DNA from: UBA668 sp039796575
Lineage (GTDB): Bacteria > Actinomycetota > Acidimicrobiia > Acidimicrobiales > Ilumatobacteraceae
Length of the DNA stretch: 64,000 bases
Direction of reading: 5' to 3'
NCBI GenBank assembly: GCA_039796575.1
Contig: JBDKJP010000066.1
Location: 1-64,000 of the forward strand
Part shown: positions 28,699 to 36,980 of the stretch, one piece after another
Position numbering within the stretch: the first letter of the stretch is position 1
Layout: every line of letters begins with the position of its first letter
Made by a program: the position numbers and the translations under genes
Notes under the pieces: model-generated
Told to the model about the DNA's origin: nothing
What the model saw: the letters and a program-made list of their open reading frames with translations, nothing else
Databases searched by the model: none

Positions 28699-30477
28699 GC
28701 GCTCGGCGAGCTCGGCGTCGAAGTCGGCGCGCCGCTGTGTGCCGATGCCGATGCCGGCGGGGCTGACGCCGTCGCCCTCGTCGCACTTTTGGTACAGCAT
28801 CACCAGGGCGTCGAGGTAGTTGCCGACGAGGCAGAACTGGTCGGCGACCACCTGGTTCGGCGCATCACTGCCGAACTCGCTCGACGCGTTGGGCTCGAAC
28901 CATCCGGTCCAGAAGTTGGTGAGGATGAGCCAGTCGGCGGAGGCCACGTCGTCGGCGAGGCTGCTGCCCTCCTGATCGGCGAGGCCCGGGTCCATCTCGA
29001 TGTAGTGCGTGCCCGGGGTGAGCTCGGGGAACAGGTAGTAGAAGACGACGTCGCTGTAGATGGTGCGGCTCAGGTCGGCGGGGCCGACGACGAGGCGCTC
29101 GCCCGGCTGCATCATCGACTCGAGGTCGTCGATCGCGTCCTGGCTGGCCTCCTGCAGGGCGGCGTTGCCGAAGTAGAAGCGGCGGCCGTCGCGTTCGACC
29201 TCGAACCCGCCGGGCTTGTTGCCGACGGCGATACGTGACTGCAGCAGGTAGTAGCGGTAGGTGAAGAACGGGCAGACGACGAACATCACCAGGCCCACCA
29301 CGCCGGCGGCGACGAGCGGGGCGTGACGGGTGGCCAGGTCGCGTTTCTCGCGGCGTGAGAGGAGCTCCACGGTGAGGCAGGGGAGCAGTGCGAACGACAC
29401 GCACGACCCCCAGGCGAGGTGCGTGCTGTCGGGGCGCTGCAACGCCTGGGGCAGCATGCCGAGACCGAACAGCGAGGCGCCCATCAGCACCACGAGGTGC
29501 GTGGTCCAGCCGTGGCGCCGGGCGAGGCGCCACGTGACGAGCGGGATGGCGAGCGCCACGACGATGACCACCCAGAACCAGAAGAACAGCTGATGGCTGG
29601 CCTGCATCGCCGGGAACTTCCACCACGGCGCATCGAGCGGGCCCTCGGCCACGGCCTGCAGGGCGCCGTCGATCTGCCCGAAGCTGGGCGGGCGGGGGAG
29701 CTCGCGGCCCGGGCGCAGGTGCACCACCGGGTCGAGGAACATGCCCTGCACGCTCGGGCCGATGCCGGCCATCGCGAGATGCACGAACATCGGGATGAGC
29801 CCCACGCCGAGACCGATGGCCGCCGGCTTCCACGCCGTCACACCGGTGCCGCGATGGCGCAGCAGCAGCCAGGTGTGGGCGATGCCGAGCGCGAGTGCGA
29901 GGTCGGGTCGGTAGCCGAGCGCGAAGCCGGCCAGCAGGCCGGCGGCGAGCAGCGCGTTGCGGCGGGCGGTGCCCTCGGTGTGGTGGGCGCGTACGCCGAA
30001 CACCACGCTCCACAGGCCGAGCGCGACGCCGCCTTCCCATGCGAGCGCCGAGAGGCCGATGGGAGTGAGCACCAGCAGGGTGACGGTGACGGCGGTGATG
30101 ACCGCGGTGCGGTGGCCCCACGCGCGGGCCACGGTGTACAGCGCGGCGATGATGCCGAGGTGCTGCAGCAGGCCGAACACGCGCTGGGCCTCGAGCGTGT
30201 AGCCGAACACCGTGTACCAGCCCGACAGCACGTGCAACGAGAACGGTCCGTAGAGGTGGAGGAAGTCGACGTTGGGCACGTCGCCGGCGAGGAGGCGCTT
30301 CGGGAAGACGAGCATGAAGCCCTCTTCCATCGAGCTGCCGGTGGAGAGGAACAGCCCGCGCAACGGGATGGCGACGACCACCGCGACGATGGCGACGGCG
30401 AGGGTGCCGGCGCTGCGGAGGCGGAACCGGAGCCGGCCGCCGAGCACGAAGGGAATGGCAGGGCTGGCGTCGGTCAC
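28684..30477 (-). CDS. GT-C-like polytopic membrane protein, possible glycosyltransferase
   Basis: A 597-residue protein: about ten or more predicted TM helices in residues 20-430, then a soluble C-terminal domain of roughly 150 residues. After the first TM helix, a periplasmic loop contains STGSSMEEGFMLVFPKRLLAGD and then NVDFLHLYGPFSLHVLSGW. This is the pattern of GT39/GT83-type lipid-sugar-dependent transferases (acidic residue after TM1). Acceptor unknown; donor probably a polyprenyl-phosphate sugar. The start is GTG 30477, with a TAGCAT box 8 nt upstream. The frame is open further upstream but over the divergent glycosyltransferase gene. It overlaps the end of dprE2 by 15 bp. Confidence 0.7.
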   Translation of the reverse strand: MTDASPAIPFVLGGRLRFRLRSAGTLAVAIVAVVVAIPLRGLFLSTGSSMEEGFMLVFPKRLLAGDVPNVDFLHLYGPFSLHVLSGWYTVFGYTLEAQRVFGLLQHLGIIAALYTVARAWGHRTAVITAVTVTLLVLTPIGLSALAWEGGVALGLWSVVFGVRAHHTEGTARRNALLAAGLLAGFALGYRPDLALALGIAHTWLLLRHRGTGVTAWKPAAIGLGVGLIPMFVHLAMAGIGPSVQGMFLDPVVHLRPGRELPRPPSFGQIDGALQAVAEGPLDAPWWKFPAMQASHQLFFWFWVVIVVALAIPLVTWRLARRHGWTTHLVVLMGASLFGLGMLPQALQRPDSTHLAWGSCVSFALLPCLTVELLSRREKRDLATRHAPLVAAGVVGLVMFVVCPFFTYRYYLLQSRIAVGNKPGGFEVERDGRRFYFGNAALQEASQDAIDDLESMMQPGERLVVGPADLSRTIYSDVVFYYLFPELTPGTHYIEMDPGLADQEGSSLADDVASADWLILTNFWTGWFEPNASSEFGSDAPNQVVADQFCLVGNYLDALVMLYQKCDEGDGVSPAGIGIGTQRRADFDAELAERSAQR

Positions 30478-30485
30478 GGGAGGCG

Positions 30486-30491
30486 ATGCTA
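30486..30491 (-). promoter_or_regulatory. -10 box TAGCAT for membrane protein gene
   Basis: Minus-strand TAGCAT ends 8 nt before the GTG at 30477. The same TAGCAT-N8-GTG arrangement occurs at 36967 and 48242. Confidence 0.5.
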
Positions 30492-30520
30492 GTGACCGCG
30501 CATCGCCAGGTGGGGTTCGG

Positions 30521-30526
30521 TAGCGT
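30521..30526 (+). promoter_or_regulatory. -10 box TAGCGT for GT4 gene
   Basis: TAGCGT ends 9 nt before the ATG at 30536, the divergent partner of the box at 30486. No -35 motif is visible. Confidence 0.5.
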
Positions 30527-30535
30527 CGGCACGCC

Positions 30536-31693
30536 ATGACGAACGCGTCGATCCCCGAACTGGCTGCCGAGATGCTGGCCGTGGGTTGTCGGCGCGTGCA
30601 CGTGCTGGCGTGGCGCGACCTCGACGACGACGACGCCGGCGGGTCGGAGGTGCATGCCGACCACTTCATGTCGCGGTGGGCGGCGGCGGGTCTCGACGTC
30701 ACGCACCGAACCTCGTTCGCGGTGGGGCAGCCGGAGACGGCCGAGCGCAACGGCTACCACGTCGTGCGCCGTGGCAGCCGGTACAGCGTGTTCCCGCGCA
30801 CGGTGCTGGCCGAGACCGTGCAGCAGGGCCGCTACGACGCGATGGTGGAGATCTGGAACGGCGTGCCGTGGTTCAGTCCGGTGTGGTGCCACCGGCCGCG
30901 CATCAACTTCCTGCACCACGTGCACGGACCGATGTGGGACCAGATCCTCCCCGGCCCGCTGGCGTCGTTCGGTCGGGTGCTCGAGGCGCGCCTCGCGCCG
31001 CCGTTCTACCGACGCACGCTCACCGTCACGCCGAGCGACGCCACCCGTGACGAGTTGCTGCACCTCGGGTTCCGGCCCGAGCGCACGGTGGCGGTGAACA
31101 ACGGTGTCGAGGAGATGTTCCAACCGGGTGGTGTGCGTGCCGACGTGCCGACGGTGGTGTGCGTCGGCCGCCTGGCGCCGGTGAAGCGGCAGGACCAGCT
31201 GATCGAGGCCGCGGTGGTCGCGAAGCGGCGGGTGCCCGACCTGCAGCTGGTGATCGTCGGCGACGGGCCCCTGCGGCCGGTGCTCGAGGCGCACATCGCG
31301 GGCCATCACGCCCACGACTGGATCCATCTCGCCGGGAAGCTGTCGCACGAGGAACTCATCGCGCTCTACCAGCGGGCGTGGGTGGTGTCGAGTGCGTCGC
31401 TGGCGGAGGGGTGGGGGCTGACGCTCACCGAGGCGGCCGCGTGCGGCACGCCGGCGGTGGCCACCGACATCAACGGCCACCGCAGCAGCGTCGTCGACGG
31501 CGTGACGGGTGTGTTGGCGCCGCTCGAACGGCTGGGCGACACGTTGGCCGACGTGCTGCTCGACCACGCCCGACGCGAGGTGCTGGCCGCGAACGCGCTG
31601 GCTCGCGCCCGCACGCTCACGTGGGAGGCCTCGGCGACGGGCGTGCTCCGCGAGCTGCACGGCGAAGTGATGCGCCGACGTCAGCGTCGCTGA
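30536..31693 (+). CDS. Glycosyltransferase family 4 (GT-B fold)
   Basis: A 385-residue GT4-type enzyme. The C-terminal nucleotide-sugar domain has VCVGRLAPVKRQDQLIEA, VIVGDGPLRPVLE and the EX7E motif ASLAEGWGLTLTEAAACGTPAV. The N-terminal domain has GGSEVHADHFM, typical of enzymes that bind an acceptor next to a GGxE loop. No TM segment or signal, so it acts in the cytoplasm, probably on a lipid-linked or soluble acceptor of the envelope-glycan pathway around it. The sugar cannot be told from sequence. Start ATG 30536 behind a TAGCGT box. Confidence 0.85.
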   Translation: MTNASIPELAAEMLAVGCRRVHVLAWRDLDDDDAGGSEVHADHFMSRWAAAGLDVTHRTSFAVGQPETAERNGYHVVRRGSRYSVFPRTVLAETVQQGRYDAMVEIWNGVPWFSPVWCHRPRINFLHHVHGPMWDQILPGPLASFGRVLEARLAPPFYRRTLTVTPSDATRDELLHLGFRPERTVAVNNGVEEMFQPGGVRADVPTVVCVGRLAPVKRQDQLIEAAVVAKRRVPDLQLVIVGDGPLRPVLEAHIAGHHAHDWIHLAGKLSHEELIALYQRAWVVSSASLAEGWGLTLTEAAACGTPAVATDINGHRSSVVDGVTGVLAPLERLGDTLADVLLDHARREVLAANALARARTLTWEASATGVLRELHGEVMRRRQRR

Positions 31694-31733
31694 TCCTCGG
31701 AACCCTGTCACACCGATTTGGTTGGCTGGGCAC

Positions 31734-33044
31734 ATGGAGCTGCCGGTGCCCGACCTCGATCAGTTGGTGATGATGTCGCCGGCCGATGTCGAGGTGGCCG
31801 GGCAGCAGCTCGACTACCTGTACCGGGTGGTGGTCGCCTCGAACGCCCTGATGCTGCAGCGAGTGGAGGCGTCGGGGGCGTTCCACCTCGACGACCATCG
31901 CAACGTGGCGGCGTGGGGCCGGGCCACCAACAACTGGTCCAACGCCGAGGCGGCACGCATGGTGAAGCTCGCCAGGGCGATGAAGGCGCTGCCGCACTTC
32001 GCCGAGGCGTGCCTGGCCGGCCGCATCGGCGTGCCGCAGATGCACGCGGTGGCCGCGGTGTCGGCCAACCCGCGGGTTCGTGAGCACCTCGACGGTGCCG
32101 ACGACCTGTTCGTGCAGTCGGCCGAGGGGCTGCCGTTCGACGACCTGGTCACGTTCCTGCGCCACTGGGAGGAACTGGCCGACACCGAAGGTGCCCGCTC
32201 ACGCCACGACCGAGCCGTGCGCGACCGGCGCGCGTCGTTGTCGTTCGTTGGCGAGCGGGCGTTCCTCGACGCGCAGGGCCCGGTGCACGACGGAATGATC
32301 TTCGAGGACGTGCTGCAGCGCTTCGTCGACCTCGAGTGGCAGCTCGAGTGGGACATGCTCGCTGCGGTGCACGGCGAGGCCATGCACGCCGGGCTGATGG
32401 AGCGCACCAACCAGCAGCGGTGGTTCGACGCGCTGCACCGGGTGTTCTCGGCGGCCGACGGGTCGAAGGAGGCCGGGGCACGGGCCACCATCAACATCGT
32501 GATCGACCAGGCCACGTTCGAGCACGAGCTCGCCCGCATCGCCGGCGAGCAGCCCGCACCGCTCGATCCCAACGTGCACGCGGCCACCCGCCGTTGCGAG
32601 ACGGCCGACGGGCGGGTGCTCGACCCGCATGCGGTGACGGCGACGGCGTTGGTGGCACACGTGCGTCGGGTGGTCATCGGTGCCGATGGCGTGGTGCTGA
32701 ACATGGGCCGTCGGCAGCGGCTGTTCACCGGGCCGGCGCGCGAGGCCGTGCTCATGGCACATCGACGATGTACCAGGGTCGGTTGCAACATCCCCGGCAG
32801 CCGTTGCGAGGGCGATCACCTGGTGCCGTACGCACAGGGCGGTGCCACCGACGTCGTGAACGGCGGGCCGGGCTGCGACCCGCACAACCGAGGCGGCAAC
32901 AAGGGGTTCCGTGTGGTGCGCGACGCCCGCGGGCTCTACCACACCATCCGACCCGACGGCTCCGAGGTGGGCTGGCCCGTGTTCCGCACCCACGTCCGAG
33001 CGTTGCGGTTCCTCACCCGCAGCGACCTGGCAGCGGATCCGTGA
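31734..33044 (+). CDS. DUF222/HNH endonuclease domain protein
   Basis: A 436-residue protein of the actinobacterial DUF222-plus-HNH family (13E12-repeat type), which is multicopy in many actinomycetes. The N-terminal ~300 residues form the helical DUF222 region (for example VAAWGRATNNWSNAEAARMVK). The C-terminal HNH part reads RCTRVGCNIPGSRCEGDHL, then VPYAQGGATDVVNG and CDPHNRGGNKGF. This preserves the DH, N and H positions and a Cys cluster likely to bind zinc. Role unknown; mobile or selfish-DNA associations are suspected for the family. It has no Shine-Dalgarno. The start is ATG 31734; an in-frame TTG at 31722 is less likely. It interrupts the glycan region and may be an insertion, although no flanking repeats were seen. 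Confidence 0.8.
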   Translation: MELPVPDLDQLVMMSPADVEVAGQQLDYLYRVVVASNALMLQRVEASGAFHLDDHRNVAAWGRATNNWSNAEAARMVKLARAMKALPHFAEACLAGRIGVPQMHAVAAVSANPRVREHLDGADDLFVQSAEGLPFDDLVTFLRHWEELADTEGARSRHDRAVRDRRASLSFVGERAFLDAQGPVHDGMIFEDVLQRFVDLEWQLEWDMLAAVHGEAMHAGLMERTNQQRWFDALHRVFSAADGSKEAGARATINIVIDQATFEHELARIAGEQPAPLDPNVHAATRRCETADGRVLDPHAVTATALVAHVRRVVIGADGVVLNMGRRQRLFTGPAREAVLMAHRRCTRVGCNIPGSRCEGDHLVPYAQGGATDVVNGGPGCDPHNRGGNKGFRVVRDARGLYHTIRPDGSEVGWPVFRTHVRALRFLTRSDLAADP

Positions 33045-33057
33045 TGCCCTGACCGGG

Positions 33058-34101
33058 TCAGCGGGGGAGGAGGCGGGTGCCGGTCTTCAGCACCTTCAAC
33101 GCGCCCTGTTTGGCGATGGTGCGGTGGTGGCTGCGGCCGGCGTCGGCGGTGCCGGCCCGGTTGGCGAGGAACCAGTCGTAGCTGTCGGCCAGGGCCTCAC
33201 CGTTGGAATAGGCGGGCTGCCAGCCGAGCGCGTTCTTCACGTGCTGGATGTCGAACCACAGCGACTTGCTGTACATCAGCCAGTGGTACGGCGCGAACGG
33301 GGCGAGGTGCAGACCGGCGGCGACGCGCATGCCCAGCGACGCCGGGCCGGCGGGCAGCGAGCGCACCTTCGAGCCGGTGCCGGCGTGCACGCAGAGCTCC
33401 TCGAGCGACTCACGCATCGTGCCGAACCGGTCGGTGCCGGCGTTGAACACCGCGGGGCCGGCAGCGTCGCCGGCGAGCAGGCAGACCTCGGCGAGGTCGT
33501 CGGCATGGACGAACTGGTACTTGTTGGAGCCGTCGCCGAGCACGAACACGTCGGCGCCGTCGGCGATCCACTCGAACAGGATGCCGAAGATGCCGAGGCG
33601 GCCGTGGCCGAGGATGGTGCGGGGGCGCACGATCGACACGTCGAGGCCGTTGCGGACGGCGTCGAGGCAGGCCCATTCGGCGGCGAGCTTGGCGTGGCCG
33701 TACTCCTCGGCGGGCGAGGGCACGGTGGTGGGCAGCACCGGGTTCTCGCGCGGCACACCGAACACCGCGCTCGACGAGGTGTGCACCACCTTGCGCACCC
33801 CGGCACGCTGTGCCTGGGCGAGGAGCAGCATGGTGCCGTCGACGTTGACGGTGCGGAGCAGCTCGTGGTCCTTGGCGAGCGGCACCTGGGCCACGTTGTT
33901 GAACACGATGTCGACGCCGTCGAGCGCGGCGGCCACCACCTTCGGATCGCGCACGTCGCCCTGCACGATCTGCACCTCGGCGGGCCGGTCGTCGGCGTCG
34001 TTGAGGTCGAGCACGCGAACGGTGTGGCCGGCGGTGAGCAGGCGGCGGACGAGCAGCGAACCGAAATAGCCGCTGCCACCGGTGACGAGGCTGACGGTCA
34101 C
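33058..34101 (-). CDS. NAD-dependent epimerase/dehydratase (extended SDR), first of a pair
   Basis: A 347-residue extended SDR with the NAD motif VTGGSGYFGSLL and the active-site YGHAK (Tyr, Lys) after HTSSSAVFG. The overall pattern (VFNNVAQVPLAKD, then NVDGTMLLLAQAQ) resembles 3-beta-hydroxysteroid-dehydrogenase/NAD-sugar-epimerase-like enzymes. The substrate may be a sterol-like, lipid or sugar alcohol. The C-terminal ~30 residues are basic. The GTG at 34101 overlaps the next gene upstream by 4 nt (GTGA), showing the pair is translated as a unit. Its 3' end is 13 bp from the convergent DUF222 gene. Confidence 0.78.
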   Translation of the reverse strand: MTVSLVTGGSGYFGSLLVRRLLTAGHTVRVLDLNDADDRPAEVQIVQGDVRDPKVVAAALDGVDIVFNNVAQVPLAKDHELLRTVNVDGTMLLLAQAQRAGVRKVVHTSSSAVFGVPRENPVLPTTVPSPAEEYGHAKLAAEWACLDAVRNGLDVSIVRPRTILGHGRLGIFGILFEWIADGADVFVLGDGSNKYQFVHADDLAEVCLLAGDAAGPAVFNAGTDRFGTMRESLEELCVHAGTGSKVRSLPAGPASLGMRVAAGLHLAPFAPYHWLMYSKSLWFDIQHVKNALGWQPAYSNGEALADSYDWFLANRAGTADAGRSHHRTIAKQGALKVLKTGTRLLPR

Positions 34102-35144
34102 AGCTCGAGCCCGTTGTCGAGGCACCAGCGGATGCTGCGACGCATGCCCTCGTACAGCTCCACCCGCGGCTCGTACCCGAGCTCGGCGGTGGAACGGCTG
34201 ATGTCGCAGGCGATGGTGTGGCCCATCTCGCCGAGCACGTGCAGCTGCTGCTGGTAGATGCCGACGGCCTGCAGCACGCGGTCGCCCGTCTCGGCCACCT
34301 TCGCCGCGAGCGCTGGGAGGCGGGTGGTGGGCGGCTGCACGCTGAGCCCCTCGTCGACCAGGGCGCGGCCGACGGTCTCGACGATCTCGTTCACGGTGTA
34401 GGCGCGGGCGTCGGCGATCCAGTACCCGTTGCCCTTGGCGGCCGGGGTGAGCTCGGCGGCGAGGATGCCGTCGACGAGGTTCTCGACGTACACCATCGAA
34501 CGCCGCTGCTCGCCCTTGCCGATGACGGGGAACTTGCCGGCGCGCACCATGCGGAAGAACGTGGTCTGGCGCGGCGGCTGGAACGGGCCGTAGAACCACG
34601 GCGGACGCACGATGGCGGTGTCGAGGCCGGCGGCGGCGGCCTCGTTGACGGCCATCTCGGCGAACATCTTGCTCTTGCCGTAGCCGAGGTACGGGTTGAA
34701 CGGCTCGTCGGCGCGGAACGTGTCGGCCGTGTCGGGGTTCGTGCCGAACGGGCTGTTCGACGAGACGTGCACGAGTCGGCGGATGCCGGCGTCGAGGCAG
34801 GCCTCGGTGACGTGGCGGGTGCCGTTCGTGTTGACCTCGGTGAACTGGCGCACCGACGACGGGTGGATGATGCCGGCCGTGTGGAGCACGTCGGTGGCGG
34901 GGCCGACACCGTGGAGGAGGCGCTTCGCCGAGTCGGCGCGGGCGATGTCGCCGATGATGATGTCGACGCCATCGCGGCCGCCGACGAACTCGGCGAGCGC
35001 GTGTGCGTCGGCGGTGCTGTGCGCCAGCAGACGCAGGTGCCGCCGGCCGGGCCCGGCGAGCAGGCGGTGCGTGAGCGCGCGGCCGAGCCATCCGTTGGCG
35101 CCGGTGACGACGGTGGTGTGTGGGGCGGCCCAACGATCAGGCAC
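34098..35144 (-). CDS. NAD-dependent epimerase/dehydratase (extended SDR), second of a pair
   Basis: A 348-residue extended SDR. Its NAD motif is VVTGANGWLGRAL. The catalytic Tyr/Lys are in YLGYGKSKMFAE, preceded by LVHVSSNSPFG. It is paralogous to its neighbour at 33058 but clearly diverged. I set the start at GTG 35144 because on the minus strand GGAGG sits 5 nt ahead of it. An in-frame ATG at 35177 would push the protein 41 bp into the GMC gene and lacks a Shine-Dalgarno. It overlaps the GMC stop by 8 bp. The ligand is unknown; with the GMC gene it suggests oxidation/epimerisation of an alcohol group on a lipid or sugar. Confidence 0.78.
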   Translation of the reverse strand: MPDRWAAPHTTVVTGANGWLGRALTHRLLAGPGRRHLRLLAHSTADAHALAEFVGGRDGVDIIIGDIARADSAKRLLHGVGPATDVLHTAGIIHPSSVRQFTEVNTNGTRHVTEACLDAGIRRLVHVSSNSPFGTNPDTADTFRADEPFNPYLGYGKSKMFAEMAVNEAAAAGLDTAIVRPPWFYGPFQPPRQTTFFRMVRAGKFPVIGKGEQRRSMVYVENLVDGILAAELTPAAKGNGYWIADARAYTVNEIVETVGRALVDEGLSVQPPTTRLPALAAKVAETGDRVLQAVGIYQQQLHVLGEMGHTIACDISRSTAELGYEPRVELYEGMRRSIRWCLDNGLEL

Positions 35145-36591
35145 GTTTGCCTCCAGAGGCGACGAAGTGGCGGGCATTGCGGATGGCGAACGCCATCACC
35201 GACGCCTGGGGGTTCACCCCGGGTGCCGTGGGGAGCAGGGACGCGTCGTTGACGTACACGTTGGACTGACCGTGCACGCGGCCGAACGAGTCGGCGCCGC
35301 AGCGGGCCGGGTCTTCGCCCATCGGCACGGTGCTGCACAGGTGCACGGTCATCACCGACGCCTTGGTGGCGGCGAACGACCGTTGCATCGTGGCGACGTC
35401 CTTGCGGTTGCGCACGATGGGTGCGCCCTTGAACGAGGGGAACACCTCGAGCGCACCGGCTTCGAGCATCAGCAACGTGAGGCGGCCGAGGCCGCTGCGC
35501 AGCAGCTCGCGGTCGCGGCCGGTGAGGCCGTAGGTGACGATGGGGTCGCGCAGGCGGGGCACGCTGAACACGCGGCCGCGGCCCTCGCTGGTGATGGCCG
35601 CGTAGTAGACGCTGATGTGCTGCCAGTCGGTGACGGCCTGCTTGAACGTGGGCCACTGGTCGAGCAGGTTCAGTGCGACGAGGCCGGGGTTGCTGGCCGA
35701 CCCGCCGAACGACAGGTGCGGCGCGAACTCCTTCACCTGGTGCACCGGCACGTCGTCGGGCACGTTGATGGGGTCGGGGAAGCGGGCGGCCAGCTTGACG
35801 GTGGGGTGCACGGCGAGGCTGCGGCCGATGTGCCCGCGGATGCCGGAGCGCTGCAGCAGGGCCGGCGACTGGATGGCGCCGCCGCAGACGAACACGTGGC
35901 GGAACGTGATGGTGCCGGGGGAGCCGTCGGCGAGCGTGGTGACGGCCCGCACGGCCTTGCCGCCCTGGGCCTCGAGGCGGTCGACCCGGCAGCCGGTGGC
36001 GATGCGGGCGCCGGCGCGCATGGCGCGGGGCAGGTAGGTGCGGGTCATCGACTGGCGCTGCCCGGCGGTGGCGGGGGCGCCCTTCGGGTAGGTCATCCAG
36101 CGCGGGATCTCACCGTTGCGCCAGCCGAGCGCGTCGGCGCCGCGGCGCAGCACCTCGCTCGGTTCGGAGTACGGGCCGGGGACCGGGCCGACGCTGATCT
36201 CCTGCTCCACTTCGGCGGCGATGGCGAGCAGGTCGTGGGGGTCGAAGTCGTGGATGCGGAACTGGTCGCGCCAGCGTTCGAGCACGTCGCCCGGCGGGCG
36301 CCAGTAGAGGCCGCTGTTGACCTCGGTGCCGCCGCCGGCGCAGCGTCCTTCGGTGTAGGCGATGGACGGCAGGCCGAGCGCCACCGTGACGCCACCGGCG
36401 CGGTACTGGCGATCCATCTGGTCGAGCGAGAACGGCACCACGGAGCCCTGTTCGACCCAGTCGCCCTCCTCGACGACGAGTACGTCGAGCCCGGCCTCGG
36501 CGAGCACGGTGGCGGTGGTGGCCCCACCGGCGCCGCTGCCGATGATCAGCACGTCTGCGTGCATGGAGGCGGTGGCGGGTTGCGCGGTCAC
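35137..36591 (-). CDS. GMC-family FAD oxidoreductase
   Basis: A 484-residue GMC oxidoreductase. The ADP-binding motif is DVLIIGSGAGGATTATVLAE. The GRCAGGGTEVNSGLYWRPP segment is the family signature. The C-terminal part has MTVHLCSTVPMG, then VYVNDASLLPTAPGVNPQ, supplying the His/Asn catalytic pair. No signal peptide or twin-Arg, so likely cytoplasmic. GMC enzymes oxidise alcohols such as cholesterol, choline or sugars. The partner genes (two extended SDRs and a small protein) do not fix the substrate. The start is GTG 36591 (GTGA overlap with the small gene); an ATG at 36564 is also possible. Confidence 0.85.
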   Translation of the reverse strand: MTAQPATASMHADVLIIGSGAGGATTATVLAEAGLDVLVVEEGDWVEQGSVVPFSLDQMDRQYRAGGVTVALGLPSIAYTEGRCAGGGTEVNSGLYWRPPGDVLERWRDQFRIHDFDPHDLLAIAAEVEQEISVGPVPGPYSEPSEVLRRGADALGWRNGEIPRWMTYPKGAPATAGQRQSMTRTYLPRAMRAGARIATGCRVDRLEAQGGKAVRAVTTLADGSPGTITFRHVFVCGGAIQSPALLQRSGIRGHIGRSLAVHPTVKLAARFPDPINVPDDVPVHQVKEFAPHLSFGGSASNPGLVALNLLDQWPTFKQAVTDWQHISVYYAAITSEGRGRVFSVPRLRDPIVTYGLTGRDRELLRSGLGRLTLLMLEAGALEVFPSFKGAPIVRNRKDVATMQRSFAATKASVMTVHLCSTVPMGEDPARCGADSFGRVHGQSNVYVNDASLLPTAPGVNPQASVMAFAIRNARHFVASGGKRA

Positions 36592-36941
36592 GCGGCCGCC
36601 TCGGCGGGTTGTGCGCCGGTGGGCGACGTGTGCGGCCAGTGCTCCCAGATGTAGGCGAACGACAGCGACCGGATGAGGCGCGGGTACTCGGCGACGAGGG
36701 GCAGCGGGAGGCGCATCACGATGCGGGCGGCGGTCCAGCCGCCGGGCAGGGCCAGCAGTGTGCGGAACACGGATCCGAGCACGATGACGCCGAAGCTGGT
36801 GAAGCTCGGCAGGCCGTCGACGCGGCGGGCCACGAACTCGACGGCCTCACGACGGTGGCCGGTCGGCAGATCGGGCAGGTCGAGGGCCAGCAGGCGTTCG
36901 GCGAACGACGCAACGACGGGAAGGGCGGGCACCTGGCGCAT
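36588..36941 (-). CDS. Small hypothetical protein, partner of GMC oxidoreductase
   Basis: A 117-residue protein I do not recognise. It has one hydrophobic stretch (TSFGVIVLGSVFRTLLALPG) followed by an amphipathic region, and ends in a Pro/Ala-rich tail. Overlapping the GMC gene by 4 nt and leading its operon, it could be a small accessory or membrane-tether subunit, as small subunits accompany some GMC dehydrogenases. It lacks the Tat signal of those known subunits, so this is only a guess. The start is ATG 36941 with a TACGAT box 10 nt upstream; GTG 36947 is also in frame. Confidence 0.6.
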   Translation of the reverse strand: MRQVPALPVVASFAERLLALDLPDLPTGHRREAVEFVARRVDGLPSFTSFGVIVLGSVFRTLLALPGGWTAARIVMRLPLPLVAEYPRLIRSLSFAYIWEHWPHTSPTGAQPAEAAA

Positions 36942-36951
36942 GAGCACCGGA

Positions 36952-36957
36952 ATCGTA
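36952..36957 (-). promoter_or_regulatory. -10 box TACGAT for GMC operon
   Basis: Minus-strand TACGAT ends 10 nt before the ATG at 36941. It is paired back-to-back with the TAGCAT box at 36967 for the Ppm gene. Confidence 0.45.
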
Positions 36958-36966
36958 TCGGCCTTG

Positions 36967-36972
36967 TAGCAT
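36967..36972 (+). promoter_or_regulatory. -10 box TAGCAT for ppm gene
   Basis: TAGCAT ends 8 nt before the GTG at 36981. It is the same spacing and sequence as the boxes at 30486 and 48242 on the other strand. Confidence 0.5.
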
Positions 36973-36980
36973 CGCTGCCC

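Noticed and set aside
28865..31735. 956-codon minus-strand frame across two genes
   Set aside because: It covers a real plus-strand GT4 gene and a different frame of the membrane protein; composition is His/Arg-rich shadow sequence.
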